From contig SHVA01000004.1 in the NCBI GenBank assembly GCA_009691195.1, positions 1-64,000 on the forward strand: a stretch of 64,000 bases of DNA. The letters are read 5' to 3'. A program made the translations under genes and the position numbers. The notes under the pieces were generated by a model. That model made no database searches and was not told the DNA's origin. It was given only the letters and a program-made list of their open reading frames with translations. This document shows positions 8,440 to 17,320 of this stretch, piece by piece (within the stretch, counting starts at the first letter, position 1; each line of letters starts with the position of its first letter). The DNA is from Solirubrobacterales bacterium. Its GTDB lineage: Bacteria; Actinomycetota; Thermoleophilia; Solirubrobacterales; 70-9.

Positions 8440-9248
8440 CCGGGCCGCGCCGGAAGCTCGGGCTCACCGAGCTCGTAGGTCGGATAGGCACAGAAGGAGT
8501 CGAACAGCTTGTGGTTGGGGCCGTGAAAGTCCGAGGACGCCGTCGCTGTGAGACCCCTGTCCGCACAGAGCTCGACGAGGAACTTCGTCTGCGCCCTGTC
8601 GTGGGCGGGATAGAAGCACTCGACTCCCTCGATCGGCAGGTCGTCGATCAGCGCCCCGACATCTTGGGGATCCTCCATGTCCCAGAAGGGATGGGCGAGA
8701 ACGGCGACCCCACCGGCCTGGTGGATGATCTCGATCGCCTCGGTGGCCGAGGGCCAGGTTCGCGAGACGAAGGCCCTCGCCCCCGGGATCAGCCACTGCT
8801 CGAAGAACGGCTTCATCTCGTCGGGCTTGGTGCCGGCGGCCTTGGCGATGTGGGGCCTTCCGACCGAGGAGGCGTCGCCGGCCTCGGCGATCGCGTCCTC
8901 GAACTTCACCGGAACCCCCTGGGCGTTGAGCCGTTCGACGATCCGCTCGGCACGGGTGACGCGCTCGGCCTGGGCGCACTCGCAGGCGGGCATCATCGCC
9001 GCCGGGTCGACCCAGTACCCGAGCATGTGCATGTCGTCGATCGAGGCGTGAATGCAGGAGAACTCGGTTGCGGGCACGAGGGCGATCCCCTCGCGCTCGG
9101 CCGCCGCCCTCGCCTCCACGATCCCGTCAACCGCGTCGTGGTCGGTCAGCGCCAGCGTGGTCACGCCCGCCTTCGCCGCCGCGGCGACCACGTCGGCGGG
9201 CGCCAGCTCGCCGTCGGAGACGATCGAATGGCTCTGAAGGTCGAGCAC
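8427..9248 (-). CDS. PHP-domain phosphoesterase, possible 3',5'-nucleotide bisphosphatase
   Basis: This 273-residue PHP protein has metal-binding motifs in the standard order: H7-S-x-x-S-D12, T-D36-H37-D38, a Glu in the ATEFSC segment, and a late DFHGPNH motif. It resembles the TrpH/YciV branch, members of which remove the 3' phosphate of nucleoside 3',5'-bisphosphates such as PAP or trim RNA ends. Next to APS kinase, a PAP-clearing role is attractive but inferred. The start is GTG 9248; TATGCT (reverse strand, 9258-9263) lies 9 bases upstream, which suggests a leaderless mRNA. That -10 overlaps the start codon of the divergent regulator gene. Confidence 0.8.
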   Translation of the reverse strand: MLDLQSHSIVSDGELAPADVVAAAAKAGVTTLALTDHDAVDGIVEARAAAEREGIALVPATEFSCIHASIDDMHMLGYWVDPAAMMPACECAQAERVTRAERIVERLNAQGVPVKFEDAIAEAGDASSVGRPHIAKAAGTKPDEMKPFFEQWLIPGARAFVSRTWPSATEAIEIIHQAGGVAVLAHPFWDMEDPQDVGALIDDLPIEGVECFYPAHDRAQTKFLVELCADRGLTATASSDFHGPNHKLFDSFCAYPTYELGEPELPARPGQAG

Positions 9249-9262
9249 GGGCGGAGCAGCAT

Positions 9263-9718
9263 ATGAGGATTTCCGCCAAGGCCGACTACGCGGTGCGGGC
9301 TGCCGTCGAGCTCGCCGCGGCCGGCGACGAGCCGGTCAAGGGTGAGAAGCTGGCCGAGTCCCAGGAGATTCCGCTTCAGTTCCTCGAGCACATCCTGCTC
9401 GAGCTCAAGCACGCGCGGATCGTGAGAGCGCGCCGAGGCGCCCGGGGCGGCTACTGGCTCGCGAAGCCCCCCGAGGAGATCACGCTCGCCGAGCTGATTC
9501 GCGCGGTCGAGGGGCCGCTGGCGAACATCCAGGACATGGCGCCCGAGGCGACCAAGTACGGCGGCCACGCCGAGCAGCTGACGCAGGTCTGGGTCGCCGT
9601 GCGCGCTTCCCTGCGTCGCGTGCTGGAGACGGTCACCATCGCCGACCTGCGCGACGGCCGCATCCCCAGCGCCGTCACGGAGCTGACCGAGGATCCGGGC
9701 GCCTGGGTCACTCGCTAG
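9263..9718 (+). CDS. Rrf2-family transcriptional regulator without cluster cysteines (CymR-like)
   Basis: This 151-residue protein starts at ATG 9263, with GGAG 6 bases upstream. It begins MRISAKADYAVRAAVELA, the standard Rrf2 winged-helix start, and includes RGARGGYWLAKPPEEITLAELIRAVEG, the wing and linker. IscR and NsrR members carry three cysteines for an iron-sulfur cluster at about residues 90-110; here the whole protein has no cysteine. That matches the CymR type, which represses cysteine and sulfur genes together with cysteine synthase. Its place between the sulfate activation genes and the permease supports a sulfur role. No cysteine synthase gene is visible nearby. Confidence 0.8.
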   Translation: MRISAKADYAVRAAVELAAAGDEPVKGEKLAESQEIPLQFLEHILLELKHARIVRARRGARGGYWLAKPPEEITLAELIRAVEGPLANIQDMAPEATKYGGHAEQLTQVWVAVRASLRRVLETVTIADLRDGRIPSAVTELTEDPGAWVTR

Positions 9719-9801
9719 CGCTCCCAGGCCGCCCTGCGAAGCGGGTGACGAACCCGGTCGCCCAATGCCGCCCGGGGTATGTATCATCACCGACTTCACT
9801 C

Positions 9802-9828
9802 CTTCTCTGACCACTTCGGTCAAGAAAG
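9802..9828. promoter_or_regulatory. Imperfect 11-base inverted repeat before the TauE/SafE permease gene
   Basis: Left arm 9802-9812 and right arm 9818-9828 match at 9 of 11 positions, with a 5-base spacer. The core TGACC...GGTCA is perfect. The right arm, read on the reverse strand, is CTTTCTTGACC, the same 11-mer found at 6776 before sat. TATCAT at 9782-9787 could be the -10 of the permease gene, which would put this element just after the transcription start, a repressor-like position. Confidence 0.55.
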
Positions 9829-9909
9829 AGTAGAAACTCGGGAATGCCGCCTCCCCCTCCCCTGGCGGCGCCCGAAAACCAACACGAAAGCTTCGGTTCA
9901 CTCCCTCCC

Positions 9910-10884
9910 ATGGACCCGATAATCATCATCTTCGGCTTCGGCGTCGGCTTCCTGGTCGGATTGACCGGGATGGGCGGCGGATCGCTGATGACGCCGCTGC
10001 TGATCCTCGCCTTCGGGGTACAGCCGGTGACCGCGATCGGCACCGACATCTTCTACGCCGCGATCACCAAGACCTTCGGCACCTGGCAGCACCTGAAGCT
10101 GAAGACGGTCAACCTGCCGCTGGTCTTCTGGATGGCCTGCGGCAGCGTGCCCGCAGCGATCGCCGGCGTCTGGGCGATCGAGGTGCTCCAGCGCCGATAC
10201 GGCGACGACATCGACGGGGTCGTGCTCGGCTTCCTCGCGGGCGCCCTGATCGTCACCGGCGTCGCCACCCTGATCCGGGCCTTCTTCCTGGCGGACAAGA
10301 TCCGCGAGCGCGACGACTTCGAGATGCACGCGCGCCACAAGATCGCCGCGGTCGGGATCGGCGCGCTGACGGGCTTCGTGATCGGGCTCAGCTCTGCGGG
10401 CAGCGGCACCCTGATCGCGATCATGCTGATCGCCGTCTTCCGGCTCACCCCCCGCAAGGTGGTCGGCACCGACATCGCCCACGCCGCGATCCTGCTGACC
10501 GCGGCCGCAGCCGCACACATGGTCGGCGGCAACGTGGACTACACGCTGGCCGGGAACATCCTGATCGGCTCGGTGCCCGGTGTGATCGTCGGCTCACGGC
10601 TATCCGCCAAGTGGTCGCAGGGCGCGCTCCGCACGGCGCTCGCGGTGGTCCTGATCGCGGCCGGACTGACGCTGTTCAGCAAGGCTGACACCGCGGTCGT
10701 CCCCTACGCGCTCGGCGCCACGGCCCTCGGTTTGGGGGCTCTGTTCGCGGCGCAGATCGGCTTCCGCAAGGAGGTCGAGGGGGATCCCGACGAGCAGCGG
10801 GAGATGGCGGAGGCGGGCTCGGATGGCGACGGCTCGGACAACGGGAAGCCGGCCGAGCCGGTCGGAAGCACGAAGCCGGAGTAG
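9910..10884 (+). CDS. TauE/SafE family membrane permease, probable sulfate or sulfite transporter
   Basis: From ATG 9910 the product is 324 residues and begins directly with a membrane helix (MDPIIIIFGFGVGFLVGLTGMGGGSL). An ATG at 9844 would add a 22-residue Pro-rich leader and is less likely. The protein has two halves of hydrophobic helices. The repeated family motif GxxxGxxGMGGG is in the first half and GFVIGLSSAGSGTL in the second. The C-terminal 40 residues are charged and cytosolic. TauE/SafE proteins move sulfite, sulfonates or other small anions. Location after the sulfate genes and a shared upstream element suggest sulfate or sulfite, direction unknown. Confidence 0.78.
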   Translation: MDPIIIIFGFGVGFLVGLTGMGGGSLMTPLLILAFGVQPVTAIGTDIFYAAITKTFGTWQHLKLKTVNLPLVFWMACGSVPAAIAGVWAIEVLQRRYGDDIDGVVLGFLAGALIVTGVATLIRAFFLADKIRERDDFEMHARHKIAAVGIGALTGFVIGLSSAGSGTLIAIMLIAVFRLTPRKVVGTDIAHAAILLTAAAAAHMVGGNVDYTLAGNILIGSVPGVIVGSRLSAKWSQGALRTALAVVLIAAGLTLFSKADTAVVPYALGATALGLGALFAAQIGFRKEVEGDPDEQREMAEAGSDGDGSDNGKPAEPVGSTKPE

Positions 10885-10945
10885 CGGAAGACGGGCTTTC
10901 GCCATCAGCTCGCCGCCGCGAGCCCGCGCCCTAAACTCCCCCGCC

Positions 10946-12709
<1,764 letters not shown>

Positions 12710-12719
12710 GGGGCCCGAC

Positions 12720-14159
12720 GTGAACGAGGGAGCGACCGGCCCCGGCGGCGCGGCGCTGGAGCCCGGGTCCTTCCGCGACCCCGACGGGCGCGTGCTGATC
12801 TCCGGGGAGGAGGTCTACCGGGCCCTGAGCGAGACCGGCCTCGAGGACTGGCGAGCACTCGCCGACTCGCCGCTGTTTGGGGAACTGACCCGCGAGGACC
12901 TGCTCGTCGGCACCGGGGAGGTCGGCGACGAGCGCGTCCTGGGCGAACTGCGAGCCGCGCTTCCGAGTGAGCCCGCGATGGTCCTCCGCCACGAGCGCGT
13001 GCCGTTCATCTCCTACCCCTACGAGTGGTCGTTCTCGATGCTCCGCGACGCCGCGCTGCTGCAGCTCGACCTAAACCTCCGCGCCCTCGACGCCGGCCTG
13101 GCGCTCAAGGACGCAACCCCCTACAACGTGCAGTGGCGCGGGGCCCAGCCCCTGTTCATAGACGTCAGCTCTTTCGAGCGGCTGAGGGAGGGCGAGCCAT
13201 GGGCCGGCTATCGCCAGTTCTGCGAGCTCTACCTCTACCAGCTGATGCTCCAGGCATATCGCGGCTTCGACCTGCAGCCGCTGCTGCGGGGCTCCCTCGA
13301 CGGCATCACCCCCGGTCAGGCCGCCGCCCTGCTCCGCGGCCGCGACGTCCTCCGCCGCGGCGTGATCACCCACGTCAAGCTGCACGCGCGCCTGCAGCGC
13401 TCCAACGAGGACCGCACCCGGGAGGATGTCAAGGGCGAGCTCAAGCGGGCCCAGTTCAAGACCGAGGTGATCCGCGCCAACCTGCGCGGCCTCCAGAAGC
13501 TCGTCGGCAAGCTGCGATGGCGCGCCGGAGAGACGGCCTGGACCGCCTATCGCAAGCGCAACAGCTACGAGGAGGGCGAGGTCGCGGCCAAGCAGGCTTT
13601 CGTGCGGGAGGCCGCCGCCGCGCGCCACCGCAGCCTCGTCTGGGACCTCGGCTGCAACGACGGAGCCTTCGCGCGCATCGCCGCCGAGAGCAGCGACTAC
13701 GTGGTCGCCGTCGACTTCGACCACGCCACCATCGACGCGCTCTACCGCTCGCTCGCCGAGGAGGGCTCCCAGAAGATCCTGCCGCTGGTCGGGAACCTGC
13801 TCGACCCCTCGCCGGGGCTGGGTTGGCGCGGCGCGGAGCGCCGCCCGATGGAGAGCCGCGGCACCCCCGACCTGGTCCTCGCGCTTGCCCTCGTCCACCA
13901 CCTCTCGATCACGGGCAACGTCCCGATCGCAGACCTCGTCGATTGGATGGCCTCGCTGGGTGCGACGCTGGTCGTCGAATTCCCGACCCGCGACGACCCG
14001 ATGGTGACGCGGCTGCTGGCCGCAAAGCGAGAGGGGCTGCACGCCGACTATGAGCTGGCGACGTTCGAGCGGCTGCTCGGCGAGCGCTTCGAGCTCGAGC
14101 GCCGTGAGCAGCTCGACGCGGGCACCCGGGTGCTCTTCCTCGCCCAGCCACGACGATGA
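12720..14159 (+). CDS. NoeA-like protein with C-terminal SAM-dependent methyltransferase domain
   Basis: This 479-residue protein starts at GTG 12720. The N-terminal half (about residues 15-240) contains a conserved block, VPFISYPYEWSFSMLRDAALL, then KDATPYNVQWRG and FIDVSSFERL, as in the NoeA family first named in rhizobial nodulation. The C-terminal half has DLGCNDGAF at 309-317, the SAM-binding loop, followed by an acidic strand end (VVAVDFDH). The N-terminal KDATPYN segment resembles the catalytic loop of kinase-fold proteins, but I cannot confirm that. The target is unknown. Its stop overlaps the start of the sulfatase gene (ATGA), so the pair is translationally coupled. Confidence 0.75.
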   Translation: MNEGATGPGGAALEPGSFRDPDGRVLISGEEVYRALSETGLEDWRALADSPLFGELTREDLLVGTGEVGDERVLGELRAALPSEPAMVLRHERVPFISYPYEWSFSMLRDAALLQLDLNLRALDAGLALKDATPYNVQWRGAQPLFIDVSSFERLREGEPWAGYRQFCELYLYQLMLQAYRGFDLQPLLRGSLDGITPGQAAALLRGRDVLRRGVITHVKLHARLQRSNEDRTREDVKGELKRAQFKTEVIRANLRGLQKLVGKLRWRAGETAWTAYRKRNSYEEGEVAAKQAFVREAAAARHRSLVWDLGCNDGAFARIAAESSDYVVAVDFDHATIDALYRSLAEEGSQKILPLVGNLLDPSPGLGWRGAERRPMESRGTPDLVLALALVHHLSITGNVPIADLVDWMASLGATLVVEFPTRDDPMVTRLLAAKREGLHADYELATFERLLGERFELERREQLDAGTRVLFLAQPRR

Positions 14160-16204
14160 GCGACGAGCCCAAGCCCGAGGGGGAGAGCCAGGGGATCGGT
14201 CGCCTGCTGCTGATCGGCTGGCTTCACCTGATGGTGCTGTGGTCCTTCGCGGTGGCCAAGCCGCTGCTCGACGTGGTCGGGCGCGACCCCGCCTTCTTCG
14301 TCGCCCGCGACAACACCGGCGCCGACATCGTCCTCTTCGCGGTAGCGCTGACCGTGCTGCCGCCACTGCTCTTGATCGCGATCGAGGCCGCCGTCAGCCG
14401 CTGGCGCGACGTCGCCCGGGTCGTCCACCTCGTCTTCGTCGGGCTGCTCGCGGCGGTCCTGGCGATCCAGCTGATCAAGGGGGTTCGCGAGAGCCCGACG
14501 CTGCTGGTGATGATCGCGGCGCTCGCAGTGGGGGGCGGCTTCGCCTACCTCTACTCGCGCGGCGAGTTCCTGAAGTCCGTGCTGACGGTGCTCTCGCCGA
14601 TACCGCTCGTCTTCATCGCGCTGTTCCTCTTCAGCGGCTCGGTCTCGGCGCTGGTCAGCCCCGACCCCGTTCCGGACGAGTCGGCAAAGCTGGTGAGGTC
14701 GGACGCGCCCGTGGTCGAGCTCGTCTTCGACGAGTTCCCGCTCGCCTCGCTGCTTGACGCCAACGGAAAGATCGACGCCTCGCGTTACCCCGGCTTCGCG
14801 GAGCTGGCGGCGCGCTCCACCTGGTATCAGCGCGACACGACGGTCGCCGCCTTCACCCACTTCGCGGTCCCCGCCATCCTCAGCGGCCAGTCGCAGCCCG
14901 GCTCCCCTCTGCCCACCGCCGCCAAGCACCCCAAGAACCTGTTCACCGTGCTCGCCGGTCACAGGCAGATGAACGCCTACGAGGCCGTCACCCGCCTCTG
15001 CCCGGAGGACGAGTGCGGCGCACCGCGGCGCGATGGGTTCTGGAAGCGGTCGGCGGCGCTTTGGCAGGACCTGAGCGCCGTCGAGGGCGAGAAGGTGCTG
15101 CCGCCGGCCTACGCGGAGGGGCTGCCGCACGTGGACCAGGGGTTCGGCCACTTCTTCGATTTCGACAACCTGCCTGAGGACATCTCGGCCTTCGAGGACT
15201 TCCTCGAGGGCATGCACGTCCCGCCGCCCTCGCAGCTGAGCTTCTTCCACGCCCTGCTCCCCCACGTGCCCTGGCACCTGCTCCCCGACGGCCACGTCTA
15301 CTCCGACACCCTGAACCAGTCGAGGTTCGAGGGGAGCGAGGCGGACGGCTGGGCGGTGCGCCAGTCGGTGATCAACCACTTCTGGGAGCGGCACCTGCTC
15401 CAGGTCGGCTTCGCCGACCGCATGGTCCAGCAGCTGATCGCCCGTCTGAAGCGACTTGGGATCTGGGACAGGGCGCTTGTGGTGGTCACCGCCGACCATG
15501 GCGCTGCCTTCTATCCGCACCGGCCCCGACGCGACGCGACGCCGGAGAACGCCGCCGCGATCCTCAGGGTGCCGCTGTTCATCAAGGCCCCGGGGCAGAC
15601 CACGGGACGGGTCTCCGAGGCGCCGATCTGTTCGAGCGACGTGCTTCCCAGGATCGGGGGCATGCTCGGCATCAGGCCGAAGATCAAGCGGACTCCCTGC
15701 GATCCGCGGCGGGTGGTCGTCTACAGCGCCGGCAAGACCGTGACCGTGCACCGGAAGCGAATCGACCGTGGGTTCGAGGCGCTGCTGAGGCGGCAGGCGA
15801 GGTTCTTTCCCTCACACCGGGGCTGGGGGGCGATCTACCGCTCGGGCGACCGCTTCGGACTGATCGGCAGGAAGGTCGGCTCGCTGCCCCACGGTCCGGA
15901 TCTCGGGGTGAGCGCGAATCTCGGCGACAACGGCGACGATCGCAGCCACGGCCCCGACGACGCCGTCACCGAGGTGCTGGTCAGCGCCGGGCTCTCCGGC
16001 CCCGTACGGCCGGGCAAACCGGTGGCGATCGCCGTCGGTAACCGGATCGAGGCGATCGGGGTCAGCTACTACATCGACGCCGACGGGGCGTTCGGCATCG
16101 CCGGGGTGCTGCCGCCGAGCTCCCTCAATGAAGGGCCGATCTCGCTCTATTGGATCGGGGGCGGCGACCACTCGGAGCTGCAGCTCATCCCGCTGGAGGA
16201 ATGA
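14156..16204 (+). CDS. Membrane-anchored sulfatase / alkaline phosphatase superfamily protein
   Basis: This 682-residue protein has about five hydrophobic helices in residues 15-165. An extracellular sulfatase-fold domain follows, beginning at PVVELVFDEFP (metal-binding Asp), with TTVAAFTHFAVPAILSG (nucleophile region, Thr rich), HALLPHVPWHLLPDG and TADHG at 445-449 (metal ligands). The layout resembles lipoteichoic acid synthases and phosphoethanolamine transferases, which move phosphorylated groups from lipid donors to cell-surface polymers. It is flanked by a methyltransferase that it overlaps and by a small membrane protein, which suggests envelope modification. The exact donor and acceptor are not predictable. 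Confidence 0.8.
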   Translation: MSDEPKPEGESQGIGRLLLIGWLHLMVLWSFAVAKPLLDVVGRDPAFFVARDNTGADIVLFAVALTVLPPLLLIAIEAAVSRWRDVARVVHLVFVGLLAAVLAIQLIKGVRESPTLLVMIAALAVGGGFAYLYSRGEFLKSVLTVLSPIPLVFIALFLFSGSVSALVSPDPVPDESAKLVRSDAPVVELVFDEFPLASLLDANGKIDASRYPGFAELAARSTWYQRDTTVAAFTHFAVPAILSGQSQPGSPLPTAAKHPKNLFTVLAGHRQMNAYEAVTRLCPEDECGAPRRDGFWKRSAALWQDLSAVEGEKVLPPAYAEGLPHVDQGFGHFFDFDNLPEDISAFEDFLEGMHVPPPSQLSFFHALLPHVPWHLLPDGHVYSDTLNQSRFEGSEADGWAVRQSVINHFWERHLLQVGFADRMVQQLIARLKRLGIWDRALVVVTADHGAAFYPHRPRRDATPENAAAILRVPLFIKAPGQTTGRVSEAPICSSDVLPRIGGMLGIRPKIKRTPCDPRRVVVYSAGKTVTVHRKRIDRGFEALLRRQARFFPSHRGWGAIYRSGDRFGLIGRKVGSLPHGPDLGVSANLGDNGDDRSHGPDDAVTEVLVSAGLSGPVRPGKPVAIAVGNRIEAIGVSYYIDADGAFGIAGVLPPSSLNEGPISLYWIGGGDHSELQLIPLEE

Positions 16205-16237
16205 GGCCGGTCTGAGCGCGCCTTCTCCCGGGCTCCC

Positions 16238-16252
16238 CGCTAGCTGCTAGCG
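16238..16252. promoter_or_regulatory. Perfect 15-base palindrome upstream of the DPGSGS protein gene
   Basis: CGCTAGC and GCTAGCG flank a single T, giving a perfect 7+1+7 palindrome. The one-base centre argues against a hairpin and for a dimer-binding operator. The right half contains TAGCGT, a plausible -10 hexamer about 50 bases before the TTG start of the next gene. It may allow that gene to be expressed apart from the sulfatase. Confidence 0.35.
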
Positions 16253-16301
16253 TCCCCGCGTCCGTCGGGCAGGACGGGAACGCACCAAGAGAGGAGTCAA
16301 C

Positions 16302-16493
16302 TTGAGTGGAATCATCCTGGGGTACCTAGACCCCGGCAGTGGCAGCATGATCCTGCAGGCCCTCCTCGGAGGCGTGGCCGGTTTCCTGGTCGCGCTGAAG
16401 ATGTTCGGCCGCCGCATGCTCAGCTTTTTCACGTTCTGGAAGCGGGACAAAGAGCCCGATCCGAGCGAACCGAGCACCGAGACAGACGGCTGA
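16302..16493 (+). CDS. Small membrane protein with DPGSGS motif
   Basis: This 63-residue protein starts at TTG 16302, with GAGGAG about 6 bases upstream, a strong site that supports the rare start. The order is a short strand (SGIILGYL), the motif DPGSGSMI, one hydrophobic helix (LQALLGGVAGFLVALKMF), an Arg-Arg stop-transfer, and a charged tail ending in acidic residues. Proteins with this YxDPGSGS-helix pattern occur as unnamed open frames beside membrane sulfatases and NoeA-like methyltransferases, from memory of the family. No function is known to me. It may assemble with or present substrate to the sulfatase. Confidence 0.75.
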   Translation: MSGIILGYLDPGSGSMILQALLGGVAGFLVALKMFGRRMLSFFTFWKRDKEPDPSEPSTETDG

Positions 16494-16507
16494 GAGGCCG
16501 GCGCCTG

Positions 16508-16571
16508 CTTGGCGCCGAGCCTTGCCGCTGCTTCGCGCCTACTTGGCGCCGAGCCTTGCCGCTGCTTCGCG
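16508..16571. repeat. Tandem duplication of the 3' end of the HAD gene
   Basis: A 30-base unit occurs at 16508-16537 and again, identical, at 16542-16571, giving a 34-base period. The second copy encodes the last residues (REAAARLGAK) of the convergent HAD gene; the first copy lies after that gene's stop codon. Identity of the copies points to a recent slippage or duplication event. Confidence 0.85.
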
Positions 16572-17222
16572 GACGTTCTTGACCGTGGCCGAAGGGGCCT
16601 TGCGACCCTCGAGCTTCTCGCCGTGGCGGTTGACCCAGATCACGGGCACGTTCAGCTTTAGCGCGGGACCCACATCGGTCTCGTAGTTGCAGGCGATGTG
16701 CAGCCAGCCCTTCTTGCCGCCCATCCGGCGGGCGGTCTCCTTGAAGTGGGTCGGGTCGGGCTTGTAGCTGCGCACCTGCTGGGCGGTGACCACCAGGTCG
16801 AGCTCGGTGCGCAGGTGCTGGCGCGAGACTCCGAGCAGCTTGTCGTCGACGTTGGAGACGATGCCGACCTCGTAGCGATCCCTGAGCCTGTCCATGGCCG
16901 CGTTGGCCTCGCGGAATGGGCCCCAGTCCTTGACGCTATCGGGTAGGAACTGGGCCCTCGAGGGCTCGATCTCCCAGCCGATCTCAGCGGCCACCTTGAC
17001 CACGGCGCGTCGCAGGACCTCCGCGTAGAGCTCGTATGAGCCGCTCATGATCTGGGCCTGTACCTCGAAGAGGCGCTCCAGCAAAGCCTTCTGGTCAAGC
17101 GTCAGCCCGTCGCGCGCCGCCTGCTTCTTGAATGCCTCGGTTATCCCCTTCTCCCAGTCGATCAGGGTTCCGTAGCAGTCCGTGGTCACCCACTTGATGT
17201 CCTTCAGCTTCGGCAGTGCCAT
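16539..17222 (-). CDS. Haloacid dehalogenase type II-like hydrolase
   Basis: This 227-residue HAD protein has the nucleophile Asp15 in VTTDCYGTLIDW. Motif II is IVSNVDD, motif III Lys lies in SYKPDP, and an acidic motif IV region lies in CNYETDVGPA. The order and the helical cap (residues about 20-95) match type II haloacid dehalogenases, which displace a halide from 2-haloacids. Many close relatives act as phosphatases or have other substrates, so the reaction is not certain. The gene is divergent from sucC. Its last 30 bases are duplicated just beyond the stop codon. Confidence 0.75.
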   Translation of the reverse strand: MALPKLKDIKWVTTDCYGTLIDWEKGITEAFKKQAARDGLTLDQKALLERLFEVQAQIMSGSYELYAEVLRRAVVKVAAEIGWEIEPSRAQFLPDSVKDWGPFREANAAMDRLRDRYEVGIVSNVDDKLLGVSRQHLRTELDLVVTAQQVRSYKPDPTHFKETARRMGGKKGWLHIACNYETDVGPALKLNVPVIWVNRHGEKLEGRKAPSATVKNVREAAARLGAK

Positions 17223-17320
17223 GCGAGCGCGGCATTATGGCAACTGCACGACATAGTGACGATTGCCACGCAATCTGTAGCGGCAGGGCCCAAGCCGACT
17301 CGGATACGCTCTCGCGGCTC

